A DNA stretch of 32,067 nt from Candidatus Saccharibacteria bacterium QS_5_54_17. Lineage in GTDB: Bacteria > Patescibacteriota > Saccharimonadia > QS-5-54-17. The stretch is from assembly GCA_003022365.1 (NCBI GenBank), contig PXOU01000018.1, positions 139,964-172,030 of the forward strand, given 5' to 3'. Below the pieces are notes generated by a model. That model made no database searches. It was not told where the DNA came from and saw nothing but the letters and a program-made list of their open reading frames with translations. Every line of letters starts with the position of its first letter. The first letter of the stretch is position 1. A program made the translations under genes and the position numbers. Positions 22,690 through 29,515 of the stretch are shown here, piece after piece.

Positions 22690-23685
22690 TCAAGTAATTG
22701 TCGCCGTGTCCAGTTTGATACTCGGTCCCATGGTGGTGGTCAAGTAGGCTTTCCGGAGATAGGTACCCTTCAGAGAACTGGGGCGGGCCTGGAGGATGGA
22801 CTGCATTAGCGCCAGGACGTTTTCCTGGAGCTGTTGCGGCGAAAAACTAACCCGGCCGACAACCTGATGTATACTTCCATACCGGTCAACTCGGTATTCC
22901 ACCCGGCCGCTTTTCAGTTCTTGGACGGTCTCTGCCACGTTGTCACTGACCGTACCGGCCTTGGGGTTGGGCATCAGCCCCTGCGGGCCGAGCGTTTTGG
23001 CGTGCGAACTCAGCTCCTTCATGACGTCCGGGTGCGCCACTAACACGTCGAAGTCGATGTCGCCTTTGGCGATCTTATCCAGCATGCTCTGGTAGCCGGC
23101 CGCGTCCGCGCCGGCTTGTGTGACCTCTTTTTCTTTTCCTTCGGGGACTACGGCGGCGACGGTTTTGGTCTTACCGCTGCCATGGGGCAACACGACCGTA
23201 CCGCGCACCAGTTGGTCCGCCTGTTTGGTGTCAACGCCGAGTTTGACGTGCAGTTCGGCGGCGGCATCGAAATTGACGATCGAAGTATCCGGCAAAAGCT
23301 TGGCGGCGTCCTCGAGCCCGTAGAAGGCGTCTTTGTCTATCTTCTTGTGGGCCTCGCGGTATTTTTTACCGCGCCGCTGGATCCGTAACCGGGGCGGATT
23401 GGGCTTGGGACCGGCCGTTTGCTCCTCGGCCGCTTCAGTTGCAGTTGCCTGCTCTTTGGCCGCCGCTTCCGGTTCCTCATCCGGTTGTTGCCGGCTTTGG
23501 AGGTATTCAAAGATGGCGCTGCGGAGTTGGTCGGCGCGAGCATAGTCGTCCGGGTTAAGTCCGTACTGGGCGGCCAGCTCATTTAACTCGCCGCGCTTCA
23601 TTTTCTTGATAGCCGACTCGGTTACTTCCGGGGAAACCTCTTCTCCGGTGACGTCTCTTGTTTCATCGGTGGCTTCCGCTGCCAT
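22690..23685 (-). CDS. rplA: Ribosomal protein uL1 with an N-terminal Rho_N/SAP-like extension
   Basis: L1 stalk protein, 331 residues against about 230 usually. The L1 core starts near residue 105 (RRGKKYREAHKKID) and includes KLGVDTKQADQLVRGTVVLPHG, HPDVMKELSSHAKTLGPQGLMPNPKAGTV and the C-terminal AYLTTTMGPSIKLD. The first about 100 residues are extra: an acidic start, then VTESAIKKMKRGELNELAAQ and YGLNPDDYARADQLRSAIFEY (about 21-61). That resembles the helix-extended-loop-helix of Rho N-terminal or SAP domains. A Glu/Ala/Gln-rich linker and a basic PRLRIQRRGKKYR stretch follow. AAAGGAG precedes the ATG, so the extension is translated. A small hairpin (GCTCGA...TCGAGC) lies in the leader at 23709-23727, a possible L1-binding or regulatory site. 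Confidence 0.95.
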   Translation of the reverse strand: MAAEATDETRDVTGEEVSPEVTESAIKKMKRGELNELAAQYGLNPDDYARADQLRSAIFEYLQSRQQPDEEPEAAAKEQATATEAAEEQTAGPKPNPPRLRIQRRGKKYREAHKKIDKDAFYGLEDAAKLLPDTSIVNFDAAAELHVKLGVDTKQADQLVRGTVVLPHGSGKTKTVAAVVPEGKEKEVTQAGADAAGYQSMLDKIAKGDIDFDVLVAHPDVMKELSSHAKTLGPQGLMPNPKAGTVSDNVAETVQELKSGRVEYRVDRYGSIHQVVGRVSFSPQQLQENVLALMQSILQARPSSLKGTYLRKAYLTTTMGPSIKLDTATIT

Positions 23686-23829
23686 AGGCGCTCACTCCTT
23701 TCTCCCTTGCTCGATTTCGCCTCGAGCAGGATCGTGGTCCAAACGGTGCCGCGTGCCGGCGACACCTTCCACACCCGTTTATCAAAAATCTCGGGGGAAA
23801 TTGTAAATGGTTGGCCGATAATTGTCGAA

Positions 23830-24258
23830 CTAGGACTCGACTTCCACCCCCATACTCCGGGCCGACCCGGCCACGATTTTCTTGGCCGTATCCGGATCGT
23901 TGGTATTCAGATCCGGCAGTTTGGTGCCCGCAATATCTTCCAACTGTTGCTGGCTCAGCGTCCCGACCTTGTTGCGATGGGGTTCCCCGGAAGCCCCATC
24001 CAGCCCCAACTTCTCCATGATCAGTTCATCAGTCGGCCGCCCTTTGACGATGAAGTCGAAACTGCGGTCTTCGTAGACGGTGACGTACACCGGAAGATTA
24101 CCCGTTTGCCCCTGGGTTTGTTCGTTAAAGGGGTTGATGAAGTCCATCATATTGACTCCATACTGGCCCAGGATGGAACCCACCGGCGGTGCCGGCGTAG
24201 CGTTGCCGGCGGGAACCTTCATCTTGATGTTGGCGATGACCTTTTTTTGTTTAGCCAC
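23830..24258 (-). CDS. rplK: Ribosomal protein uL11
   Basis: A 142-residue GTPase-centre protein that binds 23S rRNA helices 43-44. The start AKQKKVIANIKMKVPAGNAT is followed by PAPPVGSILGQYGVNMMDF, the L11 signature with SILGQY in place of the common PALGQ form. The C-terminal RNA-binding domain has NKVGTLSQQQLEDIAGTKLP and ends IVAGSARSMGVEV. The start codon is GTG at 24258 with GGAGG upstream. A possible extra promoter in the 144-base rplK-rplA gap (TTCGAC 23829-23824, TACAAT 23805-23800, spacing 18) would allow separate rplA expression. Confidence 0.96.
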   Translation of the reverse strand: MAKQKKVIANIKMKVPAGNATPAPPVGSILGQYGVNMMDFINPFNEQTQGQTGNLPVYVTVYEDRSFDFIVKGRPTDELIMEKLGLDGASGEPHRNKVGTLSQQQLEDIAGTKLPDLNTNDPDTAKKIVAGSARSMGVEVES

Positions 24259-24351
24259 AGCTAACCTCCGATCGCCGCAGCCGGGAGCAGCGGAGTACGC
24301 CTCCCAAGAATATTGCCTGTGTCTCAGATTTTGCCGGTTGCATATTGCCTC

Positions 24352-24891
24352 CTACACTTTCTCCACTTGCAGACTATCCAGCTCGACTGGGGTTTCACGT
24401 CCGAATATATTCACCAGGACTTTGATCTTGCCTTTTTCTTCATCAATTTCGGAAATGTTGCCGTCGAAGCCTTTGAAGGGACCGTCGGTTATGTTGACGA
24501 CTTCGCCTTGGGAAAAGTTGATTTTATGCTTGGGTTCTTCCACGCCCATCCGCTTCTTTATGGAACGAATCTCCTCTTCGCCCACCGGTACCGGATCGCC
24601 GCCACTGCCTACGAAGCCGGTCACGTTGGGGGTGTTCCGCACCATGTACCAGGAATCTTCGGCCAGAATCATTTCTACCAGTACGTAGCCCTGGAATATT
24701 TTCTTTTCCACCACTTTCCGTTTGCCGTTCTTGATCTGGATCTGTTTTTCCTTAGGGACGATGACATCATAAATCTTGTCGGTGAGATCAAGCGCCTGAC
24801 TGCGTTGGTGGATGTTTTCAGCCACTTTATCCTCATACCCGGAATAGGTGTGAATGGCGTACCACTGCCTTTGACTGTCTGACTGGCTCAT
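24352..24891 (-). CDS. nusG: Transcription termination/antitermination factor NusG
   Basis: A 179-residue RNA polymerase elongation factor. The NGN domain starts QWYAIHTYSGYEDKVAENI and includes VVEKKIFQGYVLVEM and WYMVRNTPNVTGFVG. The KOW domain is INFSQGEVVNITDGPFKGF with the sheet through VLVNIFGRETPVELD. AGGAG lies six bases before the ATG at 24891 and overlaps the end of secE, so the two are translationally linked. Length and domains are standard. Confidence 0.97.
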   Translation of the reverse strand: MSQSDSQRQWYAIHTYSGYEDKVAENIHQRSQALDLTDKIYDVIVPKEKQIQIKNGKRKVVEKKIFQGYVLVEMILAEDSWYMVRNTPNVTGFVGSGGDPVPVGEEEIRSIKKRMGVEEPKHKINFSQGEVVNITDGPFKGFDGNISEIDEEKGKIKVLVNIFGRETPVELDSLQVEKV

Positions 24892-24900
24892 GTTTGGCTC

Positions 24901-25089
24901 CTATGAGCTTAAGATTACGCGATCAAGCAATTCGACCAGGATGAAATCCGCCGCGGCTATGTAAATGCCGACAATGGCCGAGAGCACGATAACCGCGCCG
25001 GTCAACCGCATAGCCGTGTTCCGATCCGGCCAGGAAACCTTTTCCAGTTCCTGCCAGGATTCCTTGAAATACTTAAGTAGCGCGTGCAT
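24901..25089 (-). CDS. secE: Preprotein translocase subunit SecE
   Basis: A 62-residue single-span SecYEG subunit. The amphipathic N-terminal helix YFKESWQELEKVSWPDRNTA holds the family's conserved KVSWP motif. One membrane helix (TGAVIVLSAIVGIYIAAADFI) and a short tail follow. The ATG at 25089 with GGGAG seven bases upstream is preferred over a TTG directly before it. Its place upstream of nusG-rplK-rplA is the classical arrangement. Confidence 0.95.
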   Translation of the reverse strand: MHALLKYFKESWQELEKVSWPDRNTAMRLTGAVIVLSAIVGIYIAAADFILVELLDRVILSS

Positions 25090-25103
25090 CAATAACTCCC
25101 AAT

Positions 25104-25129
25104 AAAAAAAGCCTCACGGCGGGGCTTTT
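25104..25129 (-). terminator. Intrinsic terminator between the histidine kinase and secE
   Basis: On the minus strand AAAAGCC (25129-25123) pairs with GGCTTTT within GGCTTTTTTT (25113-25104), with loop CCGCCGTGA and a run of seven T. It ends the histidine kinase transcript. The secE promoter lies just upstream of it, so the same hairpin would also form at the extreme 5' end of the secE transcript. Confidence 0.75.
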
Positions 25130-25134
25130 GTCTA

Positions 25135-25163
25135 ATACTACCCTCCAACCCCTGTATTGTCAA
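25135..25163 (-). promoter_or_regulatory. Promoter of the secE-nusG-rplK-rplA cluster
   Basis: A consensus TTGACA (25163-25158) and TAGTAT (25140-25135) are separated by 17 bases. The predicted start near 25128 falls on the 5' arm of the terminator-like hairpin. Confidence 0.75.
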
Positions 25164-25193
25164 TACAACCCGCGGGGCGCTGATATAGCCTGT

Positions 25194-26846
25194 TTACCTA
25201 TCTCCATCTGCTTCATCCGCCTCAGCGTCATCTGATGTGGACGGCCGGCTCGGGAGGGCGCAGTAAAATGTTGACCCTTTGTTGAGCTTGCTTTCAAACC
25301 AGATCCGGCCATTCAGCCGCTCGGCCAGACGTTTCATGATGTAGAGCCCCAGGCCGGTTCCGCCACTCCGGCGCGTCCGGTAATCTTCGGACCGGAAAAA
25401 CTTTTCGAAAACGTGCTTTTGGTCGGTTTTCGACATGCCGATGCCGGTGTCTGCTACCGCGAACACTACTTCCTGGGTATCCGATTTCCAATATACGCGC
25501 AACGTGATGGTCCCTTCTGGGGTGTATTTGATGGCATTGGTAATGAAATTCTGGAGTATTTCCCGGAGCGCGTCGCGGTTGGTCCGGATGTTTGGTATGT
25601 CATCCCCGATTTCGGTTTCCAGCGTCAACTCCTGCTTGTCAATTTGCTTTTGGTGATTTTTGGCCATGCGCCGGACAAAATCGGCCGGGCTAATCTGCTG
25701 GGAGTCGAGCGTGATCCGATCCTGCTCGGCCTTGGCCAGCATATTCAAATCATTGACCAGATTGCTCAGAAACAGTATGTTTTCATGAGCCTGATTAAGC
25801 AATTCCTTGCCTTTGTTGGTTAATGGAGCGGAAAAATCAGGCATCAAGGCGGTCGATATGTTGGCTTCGGCGACCGCGATCGGCGTCCGCAACTCATGCG
25901 ATGTCACCGATATGAATTCGTCCCGTTGTTCATCCAGTGTTTTCTGTTTGGTAATGTCGCGCATAACGATGATGAAGCCGGTGTGTTCGCGGCTGCTGCC
26001 CGCCGCGGAGACCGGTGAAACGCTGGTGTAGACATTGATGGTTGAACCGTCTTCATCCCGCCAGCGGAGGTCATCACGCACCACCGGTGCCCGTTTGCGC
26101 GCCGCCTCATCCAATACGTCGACATTGCGGCCATCTTCGTCCTGCAGGTGCACCAGTTCTTTGAACGGCTTACCCTGGAGCGTTTGATTGGTATTGAACA
26201 GATCCAACACGGCTCCGTTGTAGAGCGAAATTTCACCACTTTTGGTCACGGCCACCACCGCGTCGGCCATACTATTAATCAGACTTAGGAGCCGAGTCCG
26301 CTCAAAATCATAATCTTCATGCAATTGCCGGGCCTGGGTGGTTTCCCGCCGGTATCGGGCAGTAACACGCTCAAACAATACAGCTAAGATGGTGAGTCCC
26401 AAGACGTACAGTCCGATAAGGGAGAGCGAATATGAAGCACCGCCCGCGGTCTCCCACCACAAGGCAGCGATAATGATTGCATATCCGGCCAGCAGTCCAT
26501 ACACCATACCCCGGACTTGAAACCACACCACTGAGGCGAACACCAGCAGGATCAAAAACTGGAAATAGGGGCCAAAGATACCGGTCAGCGTGATCAGAAG
26601 TATGCCCGCCACGCCGTAATGGAGGAGGCTCAAGATCACTTTGGTACGGGGCGACGTGTCTTCAGAGACGGGGATGGCCAGCGCCACCGCGATAATACTA
26701 CCCGGCAGTATATAAAACCAGACCCCGCCCGTTTGGCTGATGGTTTCCGAAACCGAATAGTCAATAATGACCGCCGAGGCGACAGCAATCTGGACCACCT
26801 GGGCGGTTTTTTCCTGGGAGACACCCAGCTTACGCAGCACCTGCAT
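25194..26846 (-). CDS. Orphan sensor histidine kinase (membrane, PAS, HisKA, HATPase)
   Basis: A 550-residue membrane kinase. Five or six hydrophobic segments occupy about 18-160, followed by a short helical linker and a PAS domain at about 185-300 (INSMADAVVAVTKSGEISLYN ... GFIIVMRDITKQK). The phosphoacceptor helix is FISVTSHELRTP with His317. The ATPase domain has the N box QNFITNAIKYTPEG (Asn433, Asn437), G1 ADTGIGMS, F box FEKFFRSED and G2 GGTGLGLYI. All catalytic motifs are intact. No response regulator is encoded next to it. The membrane part has no large external loop, so it may sense a membrane or intramembrane signal (inference). The ATG at 26846 has no Shine-Dalgarno sequence; a TACAAT box seven bases upstream suggests a leaderless message. 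Confidence 0.92.
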   Translation of the reverse strand: MQVLRKLGVSQEKTAQVVQIAVASAVIIDYSVSETISQTGGVWFYILPGSIIAVALAIPVSEDTSPRTKVILSLLHYGVAGILLITLTGIFGPYFQFLILLVFASVVWFQVRGMVYGLLAGYAIIIAALWWETAGGASYSLSLIGLYVLGLTILAVLFERVTARYRRETTQARQLHEDYDFERTRLLSLINSMADAVVAVTKSGEISLYNGAVLDLFNTNQTLQGKPFKELVHLQDEDGRNVDVLDEAARKRAPVVRDDLRWRDEDGSTINVYTSVSPVSAAGSSREHTGFIIVMRDITKQKTLDEQRDEFISVTSHELRTPIAVAEANISTALMPDFSAPLTNKGKELLNQAHENILFLSNLVNDLNMLAKAEQDRITLDSQQISPADFVRRMAKNHQKQIDKQELTLETEIGDDIPNIRTNRDALREILQNFITNAIKYTPEGTITLRVYWKSDTQEVVFAVADTGIGMSKTDQKHVFEKFFRSEDYRTRRSGGTGLGLYIMKRLAERLNGRIWFESKLNKGSTFYCALPSRPSTSDDAEADEADGDR

Positions 26847-26853
26847 GCCGGGT

Positions 26854-26859
26854 ATTGTA
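26854..26859 (-). promoter_or_regulatory. Probable -10 box for a leaderless histidine kinase transcript
   Basis: TACAAT (26859-26854) lies seven bases before the kinase ATG, so transcription would begin at or beside the start codon. The box is inside the inverted repeat GGTAT-TGT-ATACC (26851-26863), which could be an operator. No good -35 is seen. Confidence 0.4.
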
Positions 26860-26893
26860 TACCATATTGCCTATGCTCAGCGAAAAGCGCCCG

Positions 26894-27703
26894 TTACTGC
26901 TGCTTGGCCTCAGACTCCGTCTGCTCGATTTTTTCCCGTTCATACCAATACAAGCAGTAATCGCATTCCTCGGAAGGTTGGGGCATTTGGTCGCTGTTGA
27001 GGGTATGCTTGATCTGGTAAATCATCGGTTCCACCCACTCATCGTTTCCCTTATGCGGAATGATGTTAATGTCAAAATCTATCCGGGCGTCAAACTTGTC
27101 CTTATCCCGTTGCCCGGTACAGTACACCCAATACCCGGTATCGGACACAATGAGGCCATTCCGCCTGAGTAGCCATTGGTAAATTTCCAACTGCCGCCGG
27201 TATCTATTATGGTGATCGGCGTTTCCCAATTTTTTAACCGGTTCGGATTTGGCGGTCGCCTTGTAGTCTACCACGATGTACTCGCCGTTACTGTTGATCC
27301 ACAGATCGTCGATGGCGCCGGTTATGATGAAATTAGTCGGTTGGTGGTGGAACTGGGCGCCTTTGAAGTTTTCCCGCCACTCATCCAGCATATCGTGGGC
27401 GACCGGGCGGGCATCGATACCGAAATGCTTGATCAAGGGATGCGTACTTTCCTTTTCCCGTAAGGCGTCGAATTCGTTTTTGAGTAAATTATCAACTGCC
27501 GAGTTGAGCGCGAATGGGTACCCCGGCGGCCGATCGACGCCCATCCGCCGGTCGATGTAAAAACACCGCGGACATTCCATAAATAAGTCGATCCGCGACC
27601 GGGACAGTTTGAACGGCTGTCCCTCGTCTGGATCGTACATGTTTTTGCTGCGTTTGCCTCGATAATAATCGCTCATGGCCTCATTGTATAACGAGCCGTC
27701 CAT
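26894..27703 (-). CDS. PD-(D/E)XK superfamily nuclease with two CxxC pairs
   Basis: A 269-residue RecB/Cas4-type nuclease candidate. Core motifs are visible: LSRSRIDLFMECPRCFY near the N-terminus, GAIDDLW with Asp132, EYIVVDYKAT with Asp146 and Lys148, and a QxxxY helix QLEIYQWLLR (171-180). Two CxxC pairs (Cys44/Cys47 and Cys247/Cys250) bracket the domain and could hold an Fe-S cluster or zinc, as in AddB and Cas4. The spacing is not that of Cas4, and no cas genes or arrays are present, so a repair or general DNA-processing role is more likely. Start is uncertain: ATG at 27703 or at 27676. The histidine kinase begins 47 bases downstream. Confidence 0.85.
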   Translation of the reverse strand: MDGSLYNEAMSDYYRGKRSKNMYDPDEGQPFKLSRSRIDLFMECPRCFYIDRRMGVDRPPGYPFALNSAVDNLLKNEFDALREKESTHPLIKHFGIDARPVAHDMLDEWRENFKGAQFHHQPTNFIITGAIDDLWINSNGEYIVVDYKATAKSEPVKKLGNADHHNRYRRQLEIYQWLLRRNGLIVSDTGYWVYCTGQRDKDKFDARIDFDINIIPHKGNDEWVEPMIYQIKHTLNSDQMPQPSEECDYCLYWYEREKIEQTESEAKQQ

Positions 27704-27716
27704 GACTCAAGCGGGC

Positions 27717-28037
27717 CGTATAGTCTCCCGGCAGCGGGAATAGGAAGTAAGCAGCAGGGAGTAAGAAGTAAGCGGGAGACGGTGAGTAGACGGGAGACAG
27801 CAGACAGTAGAGGGGAGACAGAAAACAGGGAGTGAGAAGCAACAGACTCTAAACCTGTCATCCTGAACTTGTTTCAGGATCTATTTCAGGCTCAGAGGCA
27901 ATTCCGAGACCGATCCCGGATCGGGGTCCGGGATGACAATCGGTCGGGGTTAAAGCCTGTTTTGAATTTATTTCAACAGTGACGTCTTGGCAGTGACAGT
28001 GACAAGGAGCTGTTCAATAAGTTTCTGTCACATTAAG
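27717..28037 (+). repeat. Composite intergenic repeat, copy 3
   Basis: It lies between the nuclease and the endonuclease III-like gene. The left unit CGTATAGTCTCCCGGC is at 27717-27732, followed by AGCGGGAATAGGAAGTAAG as in copy 1. The interior is purine-rich (repeats of GGGAGACAG type, 27775-27840), then the palindrome ATCCTGAA-CTTGT-TTCAGGAT (27860-27880) and GATCCCGGATCGGGGTCC near 27913. The right unit, AAGGAGCTGTTCAATAAG running on to TCACATTAAG, ends at 28037. The following 28038-28122 is A+T-rich and holds no gene. Confidence 0.75.
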
Positions 28038-28122
28038 ATACCCATAGTTACTATGCATTATTGAGCGTAAAACGAGATTTTTTGACATAACTATCAATCG
28101 TCTGGCCAGTAGGTAATATGGG

Positions 28123-28836
28123 TCATATATATCGTTCTATACACAGCGGGCACTCTTCGCACGCATTCCTGGAGCCACAAAGCCGCTGACCCAAACCAAG
28201 CAATAACGCGTGCGCTTCCGCGCAGGCCTCGTTGGTCTGCTCCAGTTGCGACTGCAAAAATATTTGCAACTCGGTATCGTTTAATCTGGTATGCCGATAT
28301 CCGAGCACATCCGCCAATTGGCGGATGTTGGTTTCGATCGGCAGCACCGTACGTCCGAGCCCTAGCTCCAGCATACAATCGGCGGTTTTCTTACCAACGC
28401 GCGGTAACTGCATCAAATATTCCCGAGCTCGCACATCATCCATGATAGTCACCACAGATTCTACGTCATCAGGCGCCTCACCCCATGCCTCAGTCACCGC
28501 CCTTGGAGACATTGCCTTGCTTCGTTGTAATCCGGCAGGCCGTATCTTCTCAGCTATATTCTCGACTGAAGCAGTCCGTATATCCGCCGGGTGCGGATAC
28601 TCTTTAAATAGCGACTCGGCCGCCCGTATTTCGTTATCGAGTGTCGCCCGTTGCGAAATGATGATCTGGGCCAGTAACTGGAAAAGCGTTCCCCGGCGTT
28701 CAGGATCGGGGTGTGTCGGACGCCGATAACTCTGCAAACCCGCAACATCGATGTGTTTACGGGCGATAGTTATCACTTCCTTGAGCGGCACCCGGTCCAC
28801 CACGTCAGTATCTGTCCGGCAGAAACATGCTTGCAC
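28123..28836 (-). CDS. Endonuclease III-like HhH-GPD DNA glycosylase with variant active site
   Basis: A 237-residue base-excision repair protein of the Nth/MutY superfamily. The six-helix barrel starts LFQLLAQIIISQRATLDNEI. The helix-hairpin-helix is LPRVGKKTADCMLE with Lys150 in the place of the catalytic Lys of EndoIII. Eighteen residues later, where the family has the catalytic Asp (normally in VDTHV), this protein has Glu168 in LPIETNIRQL. The iron-sulphur loop is present but compressed: Cys220, Cys226, Cys229, Cys232 (C-x5-C-x2-C-x2-C instead of C-x6-C-x2-C-x5-C). The GTG at 28836 is the longest start; other GTG codons lie downstream in frame. A promoter with CATAAT may sit inside the truncated toxin gene. 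The fold is certain; base specificity is not. Confidence 0.82.
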   Translation of the reverse strand: MQACFCRTDTDVVDRVPLKEVITIARKHIDVAGLQSYRRPTHPDPERRGTLFQLLAQIIISQRATLDNEIRAAESLFKEYPHPADIRTASVENIAEKIRPAGLQRSKAMSPRAVTEAWGEAPDDVESVVTIMDDVRAREYLMQLPRVGKKTADCMLELGLGRTVLPIETNIRQLADVLGYRHTRLNDTELQIFLQSQLEQTNEACAEAHALLLGLGQRLCGSRNACEECPLCIERYI

Positions 28837-28868
28837 TATTATTGCCTTGATTCACAATAGGTTTTACA

Positions 28869-29048
28869 TTATGTTTGCATAATATATTGTATTACAAACA
28901 CTCGCGAAGCTAAGGTGGATAAAGCGGTCTTGGGCCTTTCACAAATCGAGGCAAGCAGTTTTTTGTCACGTATGCCATAATCACCACCGGTCGCATCGAT
29001 TATGCGATCATGGATATACACGATATCCGGTTCACTCAGATGGCGCAT
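28869..29048 (-). pseudogene. Truncated Doc-type toxin (death-on-curing, Fic fold)
   Basis: An ATG directly follows the antitoxin stop (TAAATG), and the frame runs only 59 codons. Residues 1-42 match the N-terminal region of Doc/Fic proteins of phd-doc modules: LSEPDIVYIHDRIIDATGG, then DYGIRDKKLLASICERPKT, comparable to the family pattern IHD...GG..GIRD..LLESAL.RP. After that the sequence loses similarity (ALSTLASRVFVIQYIMQT). The Fic core HPFxxGNKR is absent, and no continuation is found before the next gene at 28836. The toxin should be inactive. An inverted repeat ATTATG-TTTG-CATAAT (28869-28884) lies at its end. Confidence 0.72.
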
Positions 29049-29315
29049 TTAGCGTTCAGCCAGGTTTTCCAAAGCCGGACGGTACTGTTCAATGAACGCT
29101 CTGGTCCACTCATCTAACTCACTATTATCCGAGGCCTGCTCCACTTGCTGGCGCCGGTCCTCGTCTATTAACTTCTTGAGTAATTCTAAATCAATAACAG
29201 CCTTATCCCCTTTGCCGCGTTTGGTGATGATCAGAATGTCATCTTTGGTGAGGGATTGTAATTCCTTGCCGAAATGATTGCGAAGTTCGCTCGCTTTAAT
29301 GGTCTTGGTGCTCAT
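29049..29315 (-). CDS. Phd/YefM-type antitoxin
   Basis: An 88-residue antitoxin when started at the ATG at 29315, which has AAGGAGG five bases upstream; an in-frame extension to 29336 is unlikely. The N-terminal DNA-binding domain reads STKTIKASELRNHFGKELQS and DILIITKRGKGDKAVIDLELL, the Phd/YefM pattern. The C-terminal half (EDRRQQVEQ, LDEWTRAFIEQYRPALENLAE) is helical and would wrap the toxin. The gene is intact and still has its promoter and a palindromic operator, although the adjacent toxin is truncated. Confidence 0.85.
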   Translation of the reverse strand: MSTKTIKASELRNHFGKELQSLTKDDILIITKRGKGDKAVIDLELLKKLIDEDRRQQVEQASDNSELDEWTRAFIEQYRPALENLAER

Positions 29316-29328
29316 GGGTGCCTCCTTC

Positions 29329-29362
29329 GTGTACAATTGAAGTGTACATTACAATTGTACAC
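29329..29362. promoter_or_regulatory. Palindromic operator of the antitoxin gene
   Basis: GTGTACAATTG (29329-29339) and CAATTGTACAC (29352-29362) are perfect inverted repeats, with a further half-site GTGTAC (29342-29347) between them. The array overlaps the -10 box and the start of transcription, the usual place for Phd autorepression. Confidence 0.75.
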
Positions 29363-29382
29363 TACAAAGGATAACCGTTCAA
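29354..29382 (-). promoter_or_regulatory. Promoter of the antitoxin gene
   Basis: TTGAAC (29382-29377) and TACAAT (29359-29354) on the minus strand are 17 bases apart. The -10 box is part of the right arm of the operator palindrome. Confidence 0.7.
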
Positions 29383-29515
29383 TAACTACAGGATGTCGAG
29401 GATATTCTTAACAATCGTTCCCGGAAACGGTATGGTTGGAACAGTCCGCTCGAGCAACGGGAGCTCGTGCTGGCGAAAGCCTAGCTGGAAACTTTGGGGA
29501 GAGAATCGAGGGTAG

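Noticed and set aside
26894-27703. Assignment of the nuclease as Cas4
   Set aside because: The cysteine spacing differs from Cas4 and there are no cas1, cas2 or arrays nearby.
13814-28037. Intergenic repeats as a CRISPR array
   Set aside because: The units are palindromic modules of varied order and length, without regular repeat-spacer periodicity, and no cas genes are present.
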